From Aedes albopictus (taxonomy: Eukaryota > Arthropoda > Insecta > Diptera > Culicidae): a DNA stretch of 64,000 nucleotides. The notes beneath the pieces are model-generated. The model saw only the letters and a program-made list of their open reading frames with translations. It was not told where the DNA came from and made no database searches. The position numbers were made by a program, and so were the translations under genes. This document shows positions 21,691 through 31,905 of this stretch, one piece after another. The stretch spans positions 154,202,870 through 154,266,869 of the forward strand of contig NC_085136.1 in assembly GCF_035046485.1 (NCBI RefSeq), given 5' to 3'. Numbering within the stretch: the first letter of the stretch is position 1; each line of letters opens with the position of its first letter.

Positions 21691-21860
21691 TGATTTTCGT
21701 ACACGTCCAAAAACGAAGAATTCATCTCGGAACCCACGCTTTACTTCCCTTCCGAAGAAAGAACTCACATTGTTTTGTGAGTTTGTCGGGAGTGGGATTC
21801 GATCCCAGGTCCTCGGCGTGATAGTCAAGTGATCTAACCATCACACCAGGTCCACTCCAC
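21690..21860 (-). mobile_element. tRNA-derived SINE, Feilai-like
   Basis: Read on the minus strand it starts 'ggagtggacctggtgtgatg', continues through a box A-like 'tggttagatcacttgac' and the box B 'gggatcgaatcccac', and then the body ('gtgagttctttcttcgg', 'aagtaaagcgtgggttccg'). This order matches the Aedes SINE Feilai as I remember it. The tail is lost after about 21690. The terminal triplet repeat expected for the family is not seen. Confidence 0.75.
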
Positions 21861-22560
21861 AACTTCGAAAGTTCTAAGATAATTTTGATGGAATTTTTTC
21901 CATTAATTTCTTTTGAAATTTGTCGGAAAGTTTTCCGTGAATTTCATAGGATTTTCTTCAAGCAAACCCAGTTTAAAATTTCTGATTTTTCAATTCAGCA
22001 ATTGTCGGAAGCAATAAATATAACTAGAATTAAATCATAAAGAATTGCAAAAGTAATCACGATGAAATTGCCTGAGAAATTTGCAAAACAACTGGAAAAA
22101 ATTGCTAAAATAATTTCAGAAGAATAGCTATTGATTTCTCAAGATGTTCCTGCTGTGGTTCTTCCAGCAATTCCTCCTAGGACTCCTCCTGAAATACTTA
22201 CTGAAATAGCTCACGGAATTCATCTGGAGATTCTTCTAAGAATTTCTCCAGGGATTCCTCCAAAAACTTCTGGATTTCTTCCAACGAATTCTTTAGCTTT
22301 AGAATGCTAGCATTCCTCTAAGAACTCTTCTAAAAATTTCTATTGTGACTTTTGATCAAACTTCTTAGAAATTCTTTCGAAAAAGTACTCATTCTCATTC
22401 CGAAAAAAAACACTCAAAGTTATCTTCAAGCATCTCAGTCAAGCATTTCTCCAGGATTTATTATTGATTCCTCCAGAAGTTCCTCTGAAATTTCGTCCAA
22501 AAAAATCTTCGAGGATTCCTGGTAGGGTCAACGTGTCTTAGTAATCCTACAACCCTAAAT
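21861..22560. repeat. AT-rich spacer then diverged minisatellite
   Basis: 21861-22130 shows no gene. 22130-22520 again has 'tcctccagg' units, starting with the 137-bp block duplicated from, or to, 20711-20847. Confidence 0.5.
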
Positions 22561-23180
22561 TCATCCTATTCAAAAACAAAGCGATTATCGCGCCGATTGA
22601 TTACGTAATTTTTGTTATCATTCGTGCACATTCGACAAACTATTATTATTACGGTTTTGACCTGACATGTGTTCAGATCTTAATTTTCATAACTGCGGCC
22701 CCTGAATTTCAGTTACTACCTGTGGCTAAGTCCACAACTATGTTTGGTCCTGTAATTAGGATACCAGGGACGTTCATGAATTTTACTTCCATATCGATAC
22801 TGAATTTCGTAAAATTCAATTTAAATTCTAACACATTTTTCTTTTAATTTTGGGACCATCTGTGTGCCATATTTCAAAAAACTCTTGATAAACACGAAGG
22901 GGCCCCACATACTTATTGAAAGTTCTGGGAAGTGATGAATCTTTCGCTATTTAAAGAACTTTATTCAAACTAGTGTTAAAAAACCTTCCTTGATTTGGAG
23001 GCCCCCTGAAATCGGGGGCCCGGTGCAGATCGCACCCTCCATGCTGCGCCACTGCCCCCTCCCCCCTCCGTAACGCTTTTTTGTATGAAAATCCGAAAAT
23101 GTTTGTGAAGACCGTAACGCTCGGACATACTCCCCTCTCCCCCTATAGCGTTACGTAGGTTGTGAATGGCGCCTAAGCAA
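22555..23180. other. Mixed dispersed repeats, no gene
   Basis: 'ttcatcctattcaaaaacaa' followed by 'gcgattatcgcgccgattga' (22560-22603) is an inverted relative of 53745-53795. 'ggggcccggtgcagatcgca' to 'gcgccactg' (23013-23054) looks like the end of a hAT-type MITE. 'gtaacgcttttttgtatg' to 'gcgttacgtaggttgtgaat' (23070-23167) is a phrase I remember as frequent in mosquito DNA. No ORF worth reporting. Confidence 0.4.
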
Positions 23181-23888
23181 GAAATCTTCTAAAGGTTCCT
23201 CCTACTATAACTTCAAAAAGCATCCCTGTCAGAAAATTTCTTTGAAAATTTCTCGAACGGTTCTTCCAGATTTTTTTAAAAATTTTCACAGAAATTATCC
23301 TTGGCTTTTACAGGAGTTTCTAAAAAAAATCTCAAAAGACAAATGTTGAAACTGGTCCATGGGTTACCCCAGGAAGTTATTCCGAAATTACTGTATAAGT
23401 ACATGCTTGTATTCTTTCGAGTATCTCTTAAAACATTGCTGAAGGAATGCTTCCTGAAAACTCTTTTAGAAATTTCAATAGAAATTCATTGCCGCAATTT
23501 TGGAAGGATTTTGTTCACAAAGATTCACACATTGTTTGAGAAATTCATCTAGGGGTTTCTTTTAGAAATTCAGTTTGTTTTCAGGCACTTTATCAGAAAT
23601 TATCACATTTTTTTATAGGTAGGTTGCATCAGGTATTACTCCATATATTCAGAGATTTTCACGGGCATTTGCGTGGAAATTCTTCTAGAAAATTTCCAAG
23701 AGTTTCTTCTGCAAGTTCACCCAAGGGTTTACGCAGGTGTCCCTCTAGGCATTGCTTTGGATTTATGCAGGCCTAGATGCAGGCCTTCCTTCAGGGTTTT
23801 TTTTTCAAAGATTCTATCAACAATTTCTGCAGAAGAAAACTTCAGAATTCATCATTTTATGGAATTTATCATAATTTTTTTCTATAAA
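23180..23888. repeat. Strongly diverged minisatellite
   Basis: 'ttctagaaa', 'ttcttccagg' and similar words recur without clear phase. ORFs 23301-23552 and 23673-23900 (83 and 75 aa) have no domain and follow the repeat vocabulary. Confidence 0.4.
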
Positions 23889-23890
23889 TA

Positions 23891-24735
23891 CAGGGGATAG
23901 ACAAAATGATCGGGACAGGCAAAATTTTCACTTTTCAAAAAATGTTCAAGTGGCTGTAACTTTTCGAAAAGTGCATCAAATGTTCTCAAGTTTTTACTGT
24001 CAATAAATCAACTAGCTGTGGTCAAAATTTGGAAAAGATCGGACTATTCTGCATGAAGTAATAAATATTCTAAAAAAGATGATAATTATCCGATAGCTAA
24101 CTTTGAGCTGTTATATCTCCGGAATCATTGAACCGAATGCAATGAAATTAACTTAATTTTTTTAACACGGATGAAAATTAAAACGATTAGATTATTTTTT
24201 TAATATAGCACCAAATTATCCAAAACTTCAATATCGTTTCAAAATTAAAGGTACTAATTATAGTTCATTTAAATTCCCTTTAACTGACTCGGATATAAAT
24301 ATGTTTTGAAGAAATCTAACAACATAGCGGGCAATAAATTGAAAAAAAGTAATGGAATGCATATAAAAAATAGATCAATTTACTAAAAAACATAAAATAA
24401 ATTAAATCGCTATAACTTTTTCTCTTATTAAAACTTTCAAGTATAGTAAAACGTTTTTCAAAGCTCATCATATAAGTCATAAATGGTCAAAACTTCATTG
24501 CATTTGGTTCATTGATTCCGGAGATATAACAGCTCAAAGTTAGCTATCGAATAATTACACCTTTTTCTAAAATCTTTATAACTTCGTGAAGAATAGTCTG
24601 ATCTTTTCCAAATTTTGACCACAGCTAGTTGTTCTATTGAGAATATTTTATGCACTTTTCGAAAAGTTACAGCCACTTGAACATTTTTTGAAAAGCTCAA
24701 AATTTGCCTGTCCCGATCATTTTGTCTATCCCCTG
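23891..24735. mobile_element. Palindromic TA-flanked MITE, 845 bp
   Basis: Starts caggggatagacaaaatgat and ends with its inverse; TA stands at both sides (23889-23890 and 24736-24737), as in Tc1/mariner insertions. Inverted arms extend about 350 bp, with words such as 'gagctgttatatctccggaa' and 'gttcaagtggctgtaacttt' on both sides. There is no transposase. The end sequence and several arm motifs are shared with the element at 55791-56712. Confidence 0.9.
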
Positions 24736-24737
24736 TA

Positions 24738-24884
24738 CATGCAGAGGATTCTCCAGTTCTTCCAGGTATTTTTCCAAAGAGTCCAAATTCATTTTATTGA
24801 TGCCTTCAGCGGTTCTCTAAGAATTCCTCAAGAATTTTAAAAATGTTTCTGCAGGATTTCTTTAGAAAATTGCTCCAGGAGGTA
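24738..24884. repeat. Diverged minisatellite between two MITEs
   Basis: 'ttcttccaggtatttttcc' and 'attgctccaggagg' continue the low-complexity family between the two MITEs. Confidence 0.4.
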
Positions 24885-25097
24885 TGGTCTAGGACCATTT
24901 GGGCAGGGGGACCTATTATGAGCACTTGCTGCTGTAACTCAGTCAGTTTTAAACCGGTTTTCTTGATTTTTGGAACACTATCAGACACTTACAGTATCTA
25001 GCTATGTTCCAAAATTCAAGTCAATCGGTTCAAAATTGACTGAGTTATAGCAGCAAGTACTCAAAATAGGTATCCCTGCCCAAATGGTCGCAGACCC
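24885..25097. mobile_element. Palindromic TA-flanked MITE, ~213 bp
   Basis: The left end 'tggtctaggaccatttgggcag' (20 of these bases match with few changes) is inverted at the right ('ctgcccaaatggtcgcagaccc'). TA lies outside each end (24883-24884, 25098-25099). Internal arms 'gctgctgtaactcagtcag' and 'ctgagttatagcagcaagt' also pair. Inserted in the degenerate minisatellite. Confidence 0.8.
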
Positions 25098-25099
25098 TA

Positions 25100-27110
25100 G
25101 TTTAGGTATTTTTGTATAAAATTCATTAAGAAAATGTATATGAATCTGTTCTGAGAACTCCTTCAGAGGTATCTACAGAATTCCTCCAGAAAATCCAGAA
25201 ATCCAAGGATTCTTCAGAAATTTATTGAATTGTATTTTCCTACGATGTCCGCAGTTATTTTAAGAGAGATTCCTGCAGCATTTCCCTGCGGATTTTTTCA
25301 GAAACCCTTCCTGAGGTTTCTCAAGCATTTTTCCTTGCTGATTTCTTTCATAAATTTCCATTGATTTTTTTTTTCTCAGAAAATAAAAGGGGTATCCTGT
25401 TTCTTCCGATATTCTTCTAGATTAGCTTAAGAAATAGCTGCATGAATTTTTTGTCCAGAAATTCCTCCAAAATATTTAAAAAAATTCTCTTAGGGATTTC
25501 AGAAGGTATCTCCAGGAGTTTTTATGGGATTTCTAGAGACAATTCTACAGGGACTGCTTAAAAATTCCTTGATTTTCAAATAATTCTTCAGCAATTCTTG
25601 TTATGTTTCTGGAAGAACTTCTGAATAATCACTGGAGGAATGTCTGAATAAATTCTCAAGGGATCTCTAAAGACGTCCCAGAATTTTTTTCTTATAGAAC
25701 CACTAGAGCAATTTCTAGAAAAATAATCATTTTAAGTATTTTTTGCAGAAATCACTGAGGATATCTTGGAGAAACCCTGGGAAGAATTTCTGATGCAGTC
25801 CCTTCAGGATTTGTAAAGAAGTTTTTAGAAGAACTTCTGAAGTACTTTTTGGAAGAACTTTTGAAACAATCTCTTGCTGAAATTGCTGAAGAAATCTCTG
25901 AAATTCTGAAGAAGTCTCTGGAGATAATCTTGGAGATATCTTTCCAAAGGAATTTCAAAAGGAAAGCCAGCAGAAATTTCTGAAAGTAATTCTGAGCAGT
26001 TCCGTGAACTCTCCTCTGAAGTGTCAGTACGTATTAGTACACTTCAGCGAAACTCCACATTCGGGGCAAGAGTAGTGAAGAAATCTTCAGTGGAATCCCT
26101 GCAGAAACCATAACAAATGCTTTTGAATCATTCTCCGGAAGAGCATTTGAAGAAATCCCAGGTAAATTCTTAATTATATTTATAGGAAAATTCCTGGAGA
26201 AATCATTTATTGAAATTGTTGGAGAATTTCCTGAAAGTACAGTGTCGTTTCGGTTTTATCACTAGTCGTTTTAATCACTACTCGCCCAAAGTCACGGTTT
26301 TCTGTTCGATTATATCACGATTTTCATTTCGTTTTTATCACACTTTTATCCAGTCCACCAAAATAGTTAAAAAGTATAAGCTCCGACTTATATATTTTAC
26401 AGCTAAACGATTTTGGATAAAAAAAAATTACATTTATGTCTCGTTTCGCTAAATTCACGGTTTCGTTTTTATCATGGTAAAATTTTTTAACCGTGATAAA
26501 ACCGAAAAACCAATGTATTCCTGAAGAAATCTGTGAGCGAGTTTCAAAAACAAAATCAAATACCTGAAGAAACTGCATTGTGAAGCATCTGCAAATATCC
26601 CTAGAAAAAACTCTTGAGCTATTTATAAAGGAATTTCTGTTTAAATTCCTAGAAAATATTTTTTTGAAAAAATATGTAGAAATATTTGTGCAGAGATCAT
26701 AAGAGTTATCCTTAAAGAAAATGCCTTAAAGAAAAGCCTGAGGTAATGCAATATCTGGAGGGAATCCTGAGGGAATCTCTGTATGAACTCCTGCAGGAAT
26801 CTTTTATCGTACAGATTCCTGGTAAAATCTATGGAGGATTTTTCAAGGAAAACCATGGGAAACTTTTCTAGAGGAGTTTTTGGGAAATTTCTAGAGGATC
26901 CTCTAACGACAACTCCGAAGGAATTTCTAAGGGAAATTCTGAAGCGATAAAAGGAACATGATCTAAAGTACTTTCAAAAGAAATCTTTGAAAGATTTTCC
27001 GAATGTAATTCTTAGTGGATTTTCATAGAAATCCACGGAGTAATATCGGAAGGACTCCAAGATTTATTTCTGGTAGCCTGCAGATAACTTTGGAGAAAAT
27101 TCTAAAGAAA
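25100..27110. repeat. Strongly diverged minisatellite, both orientations
   Basis: 'ttcctccagaa' units dominate to about 25720; beyond that 'gaagaaattctgaag' and 'ggaatttctgaa' units appear, the opposite orientation. The period is blurred. ORFs (25752-25958 minus, 26641-26856 minus) are rich in Ser, Phe and Ile and are not convincing genes. A MITE interrupts at 26240-26515. Confidence 0.5.
26240..26515. mobile_element. Palindromic TA-flanked MITE, ~276 bp
   Basis: 'cagtgtcgtttcggttttat' at the left is matched by 'gtgataaaaccgaaaaacca' at the right. TA lies at 26238-26239 and 26516-26517. Words such as 'tcgtttttatca' and 'ttttatcacggtt' recur inside in both orientations. No coding capacity. 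Confidence 0.75.
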
Positions 27111-28489
27111 ACTAAGACTTTTTGAAGGAATCAATGCGGAAGGACAACATTTCGAAAAAAATGGCACAGGTAACTATTCTTATATCTTCAGCCGTACACA
27201 ATTTCGTAAAAAAATCACATGAGCTGTCACTAATGACAGTATAATAGACTCTATCGCCTTCCAAAATATTAAAGCTCCTTTTTTCTTTCACGACAAGGTA
27301 TTGTAGCATAAACAAAATTTTAAATATCATGAAGGAAGTTTTTTTTTTGAAGGCGCAACAATATCGGAAAAATCAATGAAATGATACTTTTATACTTAAA
27401 TATGGAAGAAAAATTCCAAATTCCCAATTCCGTAAAAGAGTTTCTTCACACCTTCTCTGGGGCGCTAAAGCTTTGATTATTACTAAAGGCAATTTTACAC
27501 ATTAAAAACCACATAAAGTGATTTTTTTTTATATTTGGGAGAGTGGATGAAAAATATTTGATATCACAGTAGTTTTTACAGATATAAAAGTGTAAAACCA
27601 TACAGGTGATTCAGAGTACATTTGAATATCATAAATGAGACTTTTTTACGCGTCTATAAGTGTAAAAAATGCAATATTGACAAAGTTAATTTTGCTGATA
27701 TTTGAAAGGACGTAAATTATCTAAAATCACATAGGCAATTCTCCAATATTAGACAGAGCGCAAGAAAAAAAAATCCAATTTTACAAAAGTTCATACAACT
27801 ATTTGAGAGCAAAACAATAAAAATTTTTTTTTTTCTTACATACCTAAACCAGGGCAGCGAACTTTTACGCAAGGGAGTGGTTTTGGGGGTTAACCCGTCA
27901 TATTACCCAAGTTCCATATAGTAGGTGCCCCTCTGCATTTTATTGAAAATACGAAAAAAATCCTCTTTTGCCGCCTTTTCTGAGCACTGAAATTTTCAAA
28001 ATCACTAAGGCGATTTTCTCAAAAGCTGTTTCAGAAATTATAAATACACAAACGATAGACTGTCATTTCAATGTGAGCTTAATAATCAAAAAAGTTAGCC
28101 CTTATTATAGTAAACATTCTAACGAAGCAAATAATACCAACTTTGTTGATGTTGTTGTACAATTAAAAAAAATAGAGCTCTGTAAATTATATGCTTAAAA
28201 TGTGAAGTTGCACAAACTGGTCAAAAAATGTAGCATAATGGAAAAGAAAAAAAAACGCATAAAAAATATTCAATTTCCAAACACAATGAAAGTTACTGTA
28301 TCGATAAGGAAAGATATTTGTAGATTGGTAAAAGAAATTTTCACTGGAATATTTGATCAAGAACCATCATTACAAATCTTCTTAATGAAAACAATTTTAT
28401 TTGAAATTTCTCAACAACACGGGTAGCAACAAACGTTAAGCAAACGAATGTCTTAATTACTGCTTATTGCATTTGTTTTTAAGGCATTG
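27111..28489. other. AT-rich region with a loosely repeated motif
   Basis: A loose motif 'aaatcac(a)taaggcgatt' recurs near 27511, 27597, 27730 and 28001, at uneven distances. ORFs 27112-27330 minus, 27968-28198 plus and 28202-28426 plus (72-76 aa) are rich in Lys, Ile and Asn, as expected from base composition, and show no domain. No gene supported. Confidence 0.35.
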
Positions 28490-28491
28490 TC

Positions 28492-29435
28492 CAGTTAGAA
28501 TCCGGACGCAGATAATCACTTATATCTCAGAGGTGGAATAACAAACAGAAAAGTTTTAATCCTCAAAACAAAGATAATTTACTGTAGTTTCATGGAAAAA
28601 TATCATTAAAATTATTAAATTTAATTTTTAATACATTTCCTCATTTTTACTTTGGTAACTTCCTTAAAAATCTGCACAATAGTAGTAAATTTTAACATCA
28701 ACCCCTTCGGCGTATTTGTTTAACAATCGGGTCATCTCTGTAGTGTCCTGAGACCCTCTACCAGTCTGATTAGGAATCCAAAGAAACTTTACCAAATATT
28801 TCTCTTCTTGCGAAATTAAGGGCTGTTTAGTGAATTCCAAAGAAGCGAAATTTGAGTGTTTTTTCGTAAATAAACACTATCCAACAGTGATGACACCACT
28901 CCACATTTCAGGCTGTCGTTATAGCTCACCAAAGTAGCTCAAACCTCTTCAGATCCCTTGTGGGCATTTTTGAAAAGCAGCGCGCGATTCTTGAGTTTGT
29001 CATCTTTGTACACATTTGGTGTAAAAATCGTGATGTGAGAAAACGATATCCAGAGCTCGAACTTCCTGGCAAATCTTGGAATTCCAAGCAGATTTAACCA
29101 TGAACATAAACTTTAAACATCCTTGCACACTTCCTCATGGCATGGTTAACAACATCTGAGCACATCACACATAATGGTTTTGGAAATATTAACATTTTTC
29201 AGGACTGTCGTACCTGACCACCCTAAATTTTCAGCGTGTTTGTGCAATTTTTTTTTCCTTCACATGTCTTCAATCTGAAATAACTTTTCACTCGTAGCAA
29301 GAAAATCGATGAAATTTTCACCATCAATAGAGGGCTTGTTTACAATCAGACTGCAGTGAAAAAAATATAATTATGATCATTTAGAGCGTCACAATAAATT
29401 ATCCTTTGCATCCGGATTCTAACTGGACAATGCTT
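28492..29435 (-). mobile_element. Decayed TA-flanked Tc1/mariner-like element, 944 bp
   Basis: The TIRs pair over about 35 bp: 'gcattgtccagttagaatcc' at 28494 and its inverse ending 29433. TA sits at 28490-28491 and 29436-29437. The minus strand of the interior carries broken coding-like frames (for example TEMTRLLNKYAEGVDVKIYYY, decoded at about 28740-28680) without one long ORF. Size and TIRs suit a decayed transposase element rather than a MITE, but I could not recognise the DDE/D triad, so the transposase assignment is weak. Confidence 0.65.
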
Positions 29436-29437
29436 TA

Positions 29438-29950
29438 TGATATGACAAGCTTTGTCATCGGAAGGGTCGAATGAGCTAAAACAATAAAATAGTTCTTACT
29501 GAATGCGTTCAGAAAAGATAAGAAACTGTATGGTAGTTCTGATGTTCCCTCTTAGACCTTAAAAAATAAGAAATTTTATGTCAGAAAAAAATATTGTGCA
29601 AACGTCTTTATCGATTTTTTCCAGGATGAACGCATTTCCTAGACAACTTATTATGAAAGCGAATATAATAAAAAGTAAGACAATTACTGGTATTTTGTGA
29701 TACATTAGGTTGAAATCATTACAAAAACACCTTTGCACCAATGCAAATTGGGCGAATGAAGTTCATTGTTGGAGAAATCGATTGTTCTTCAAAATATCAT
29801 GTCAATTGGAAGGACATAAAAAAATAGGAGCACAATTTGTTGCATTCTGAAAGAATTTGGCGAAAATCACCAGAACAGTTTATTTTATTCAATAAACAAA
29901 AAGTATTTATAATTTCTTAAACAGTCTATACATAAGGTGACGAAGGGTTT
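29438..29950. other. No recognisable gene
   Basis: AT-rich. One minus ORF of 60 aa (29559-29741) is hydrophobic in the middle but has no start context or neighbour to support it. Confidence 0.35.
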
Positions 29951-29951
29951 T

Positions 29952-30086
29952 ATCAGCAAGTTTGTTCTCTTCGTCATGGGGCGTATTTGTCGGTCAGATT
30001 GCCTGCAATTTGGGCATGTAACTCAGCTTGGTTTGGAAGTTCAACAGGTTTCAAAAAACCCTAAGACGAAGAAAATAAAACTGCCG
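29952..30086. mobile_element. Short palindromic MITE, copy 1
   Basis: 'gtttgttctcttcgtcatgg' at 29960 pairs with 'ctaagacgaagaaaataaaa' ending at about 30080. The same TIR, better kept, bounds 33506-33653. Both copies contain 'cctgcaatttgg' or 'caggcaatttgg' and 'ccaaactga' words. Length about 130 bp. Confidence 0.65.
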
Positions 30087-30174
30087 AAAATACGTTAGTT
30101 CCCCAAGTTGTTTTTCTTATTTGCGAGGGCGCTCATACTCAAATCTATATAATTTGCCGCCATAATACCATATG

Positions 30175-30618
30175 TCCCAGTTGCAGCTATCCACCGTCAG
30201 CACCCAAGCCGCCCATCGTACTCTCGGTATTCCAAGGATTTTTGAACCAAGCGAATCAGTAGCGCACACTAATTTCGCCGTGCTTTTTCGGCATTCTCAG
30301 AGTGCAACGAGCTCGTGGTTCATCTTTCGCCGCCACACACCGTTCTCCTGCATGCCGTCAAAGATCGTCCTTAGCACTTGTTGCGCAAAGATCCCAAGTG
30401 GTTGCAGGACCTCCTCGTCCTGGAGCATGGTCCAAGTCTCATGTCTGTATAGCTCCACTAATATTATTAGCACCGTTTATGGTACATTTGGTGCATATTT
30501 GTTGAACGCAGTTTCTTCCAAAGACATTCGTAGGAACGACTTCCACTGATGATGCGCCTTCGTATATTGTTCGACTGTTGTCAGCCGTTAGCAAAGAACC
30601 GAGGTATACCACTTCCGC
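30175..30618 (-). pseudogene. RTE-like LINE relic: C-terminal region
   Basis: Read on the minus strand, decayed frames give the C-terminal region of the RTE-like ORF2: the stretch before RRRMNHEL, the QALGVF region and the YGHETW-like block, with many changes. DNA words such as 'aagtggttgcaggacctcct' and 'gagcatggtcca' also occur in the copies at 31080 and 48060. No long ORF survives. Confidence 0.65.
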
Positions 30619-31060
30619 CCTATACCCAATATTATTATCAAAAAAATATTTTAATAATTGCTATATTCTATCGCTTTATATATTTCCTGTCAGCATACTA
30701 TACACTTAAAATAGTAATTATTGTGTTTAGCAACATTTCTATCGGATTTGCAATCGCTGGCGCCCTTATCAACTGTGTTGTGTAGCAGCGCCCACCCCAC
30801 CATCAAACGACTAAGAAGCTCGAATTTTACGACGACAGGGCTGGAGACACATAAGTTTGCTCTTGAGACAAACAAATGTTGCGCTGTGTAATATGGCCAC
30901 GCCGTTTTACGCCGCCGCCGCCGCCGCCGCCGCCGCCGAAAATGCATTCGGCGTCATGCCGATCACGCCACCGCCGCCGGCCACAAAATTGCAAAACGTC
31001 GCCACCGACCGATTTCAAATCGGCGCACACCTCTACTCAAGGGCAACTGCATCGTTGTTC
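30619..31060. repeat. Spacer with GCC-rich element, copy 2
   Basis: 30619-30800 is AT-rich DNA without a gene. 30826-30866 on the minus strand contains 'gagcaaacttatgtgtctcc' and 'agccctgtcgtc', a repeat also seen (split) around 17055-17633. 30890-31045 is the GCC-rich element on the minus strand ('tagaggtgtgcgccg' at its start), with a GCC run of about ten units near 30910. The ORFs with poly-Ala, poly-Pro or poly-Gly (30857-31162, 30876-31103, 30690-30947) come from that run. Confidence 0.6.
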
Positions 31061-31079
31061 TGCGACCCGGATATTTCAT

Positions 31080-31905
31080 CTAACGGAACCTTCTCGAGCA
31101 TAGCCCAGTTCTCGTGCAGAGAACCACTAGTCTTAATAGCGTTTTATACATGGTACATTTAGTGCGAGGGGGAATCTATTCGACCACAAGTTCTTGTGGA
31201 ACCCATGGTAGGCCCGACTTCCACTGATTTCGTATTTTTCGTATTTCTCGGCTAATGTTGTTGTATGCAGGTAGGTAATTAGGTTTCGAGGTAGACGATC
31301 CATCACTTTGAAAGTTTCCCCGTCTATCGCAACTCTTGCCTTACTGTTTGCGGTTTCACCAGCATGTACTTCGTTTTGACGATGTCATCGTCAGTCCGAC
31401 CTTTGCTGTTTCACGATTACGGCAGCTGCACAGTTCACCCACTGTTCCATATGTTCTTGTAATAATTTCCATGTCATCCGAAATACAGACAAATTGGCCG
31501 GATTTCATGAAAATTGTACCCGGCTCGTCGTATAACACCTTCCAGGGCGATGTTGAACAGCAGGCATGAGAGTCCATTACCTTGTCGTAGTTCCCGACGA
31601 GATTCGAACGGAATAGACAGCTCACCCAAACCTTCAAGCAATATTTTACACCGTCCATCTTCGCTTTGATCAGCCTAGTGAACTTCACAGAGAAGCCGTT
31701 CTCGTCAACGATTTTCCATAGCCCAGGGCGATCGATACTGTCGTGCGCCGCCTTGAAGTCTATGAAAACGTGGGGTGTCAGGATTTGAAATTCTCGGCAT
31801 TTTAGGAAGATTTGGTCCGTTGTCGAGCGGTCGTCGATGAAACGGGCTTGATAACTTCCCACGGACTCATTTACTATGGGTGGAAGACGAGGAAAGGTGG
31901 TCTAG
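31080..31905 (-). pseudogene. RTE-like LINE relic: reverse transcriptase
   Basis: The minus ORF at 31356-31862 (168 aa) starts GSYQARFIDDRSTTDQIF and continues with HVFIDFKAAHDSID, the RT block with the first catalytic aspartate. The active-site box reads ISDDMEI, so both aspartates of the usual F-A-D-D box remain. The C-terminal part continues, broken, to about 31080. The N-terminal part and endonuclease are absent. The copy is parallel to that at 30175-30618. Confidence 0.8.

Noticed and set aside
19439..23054. One large hAT element spanning the minisatellite between CATTGGCGTAGC and GCTGCGCCACTG ends
   Set aside because: The flanking 8-mers (tcacctgg and ccccctcc) do not match, and the Jockey frame does not resume on the right.
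30857..31162. Poly-Ala/poly-Pro ORFs as genes
   Set aside because: They come from a GCC run of a short dispersed element.
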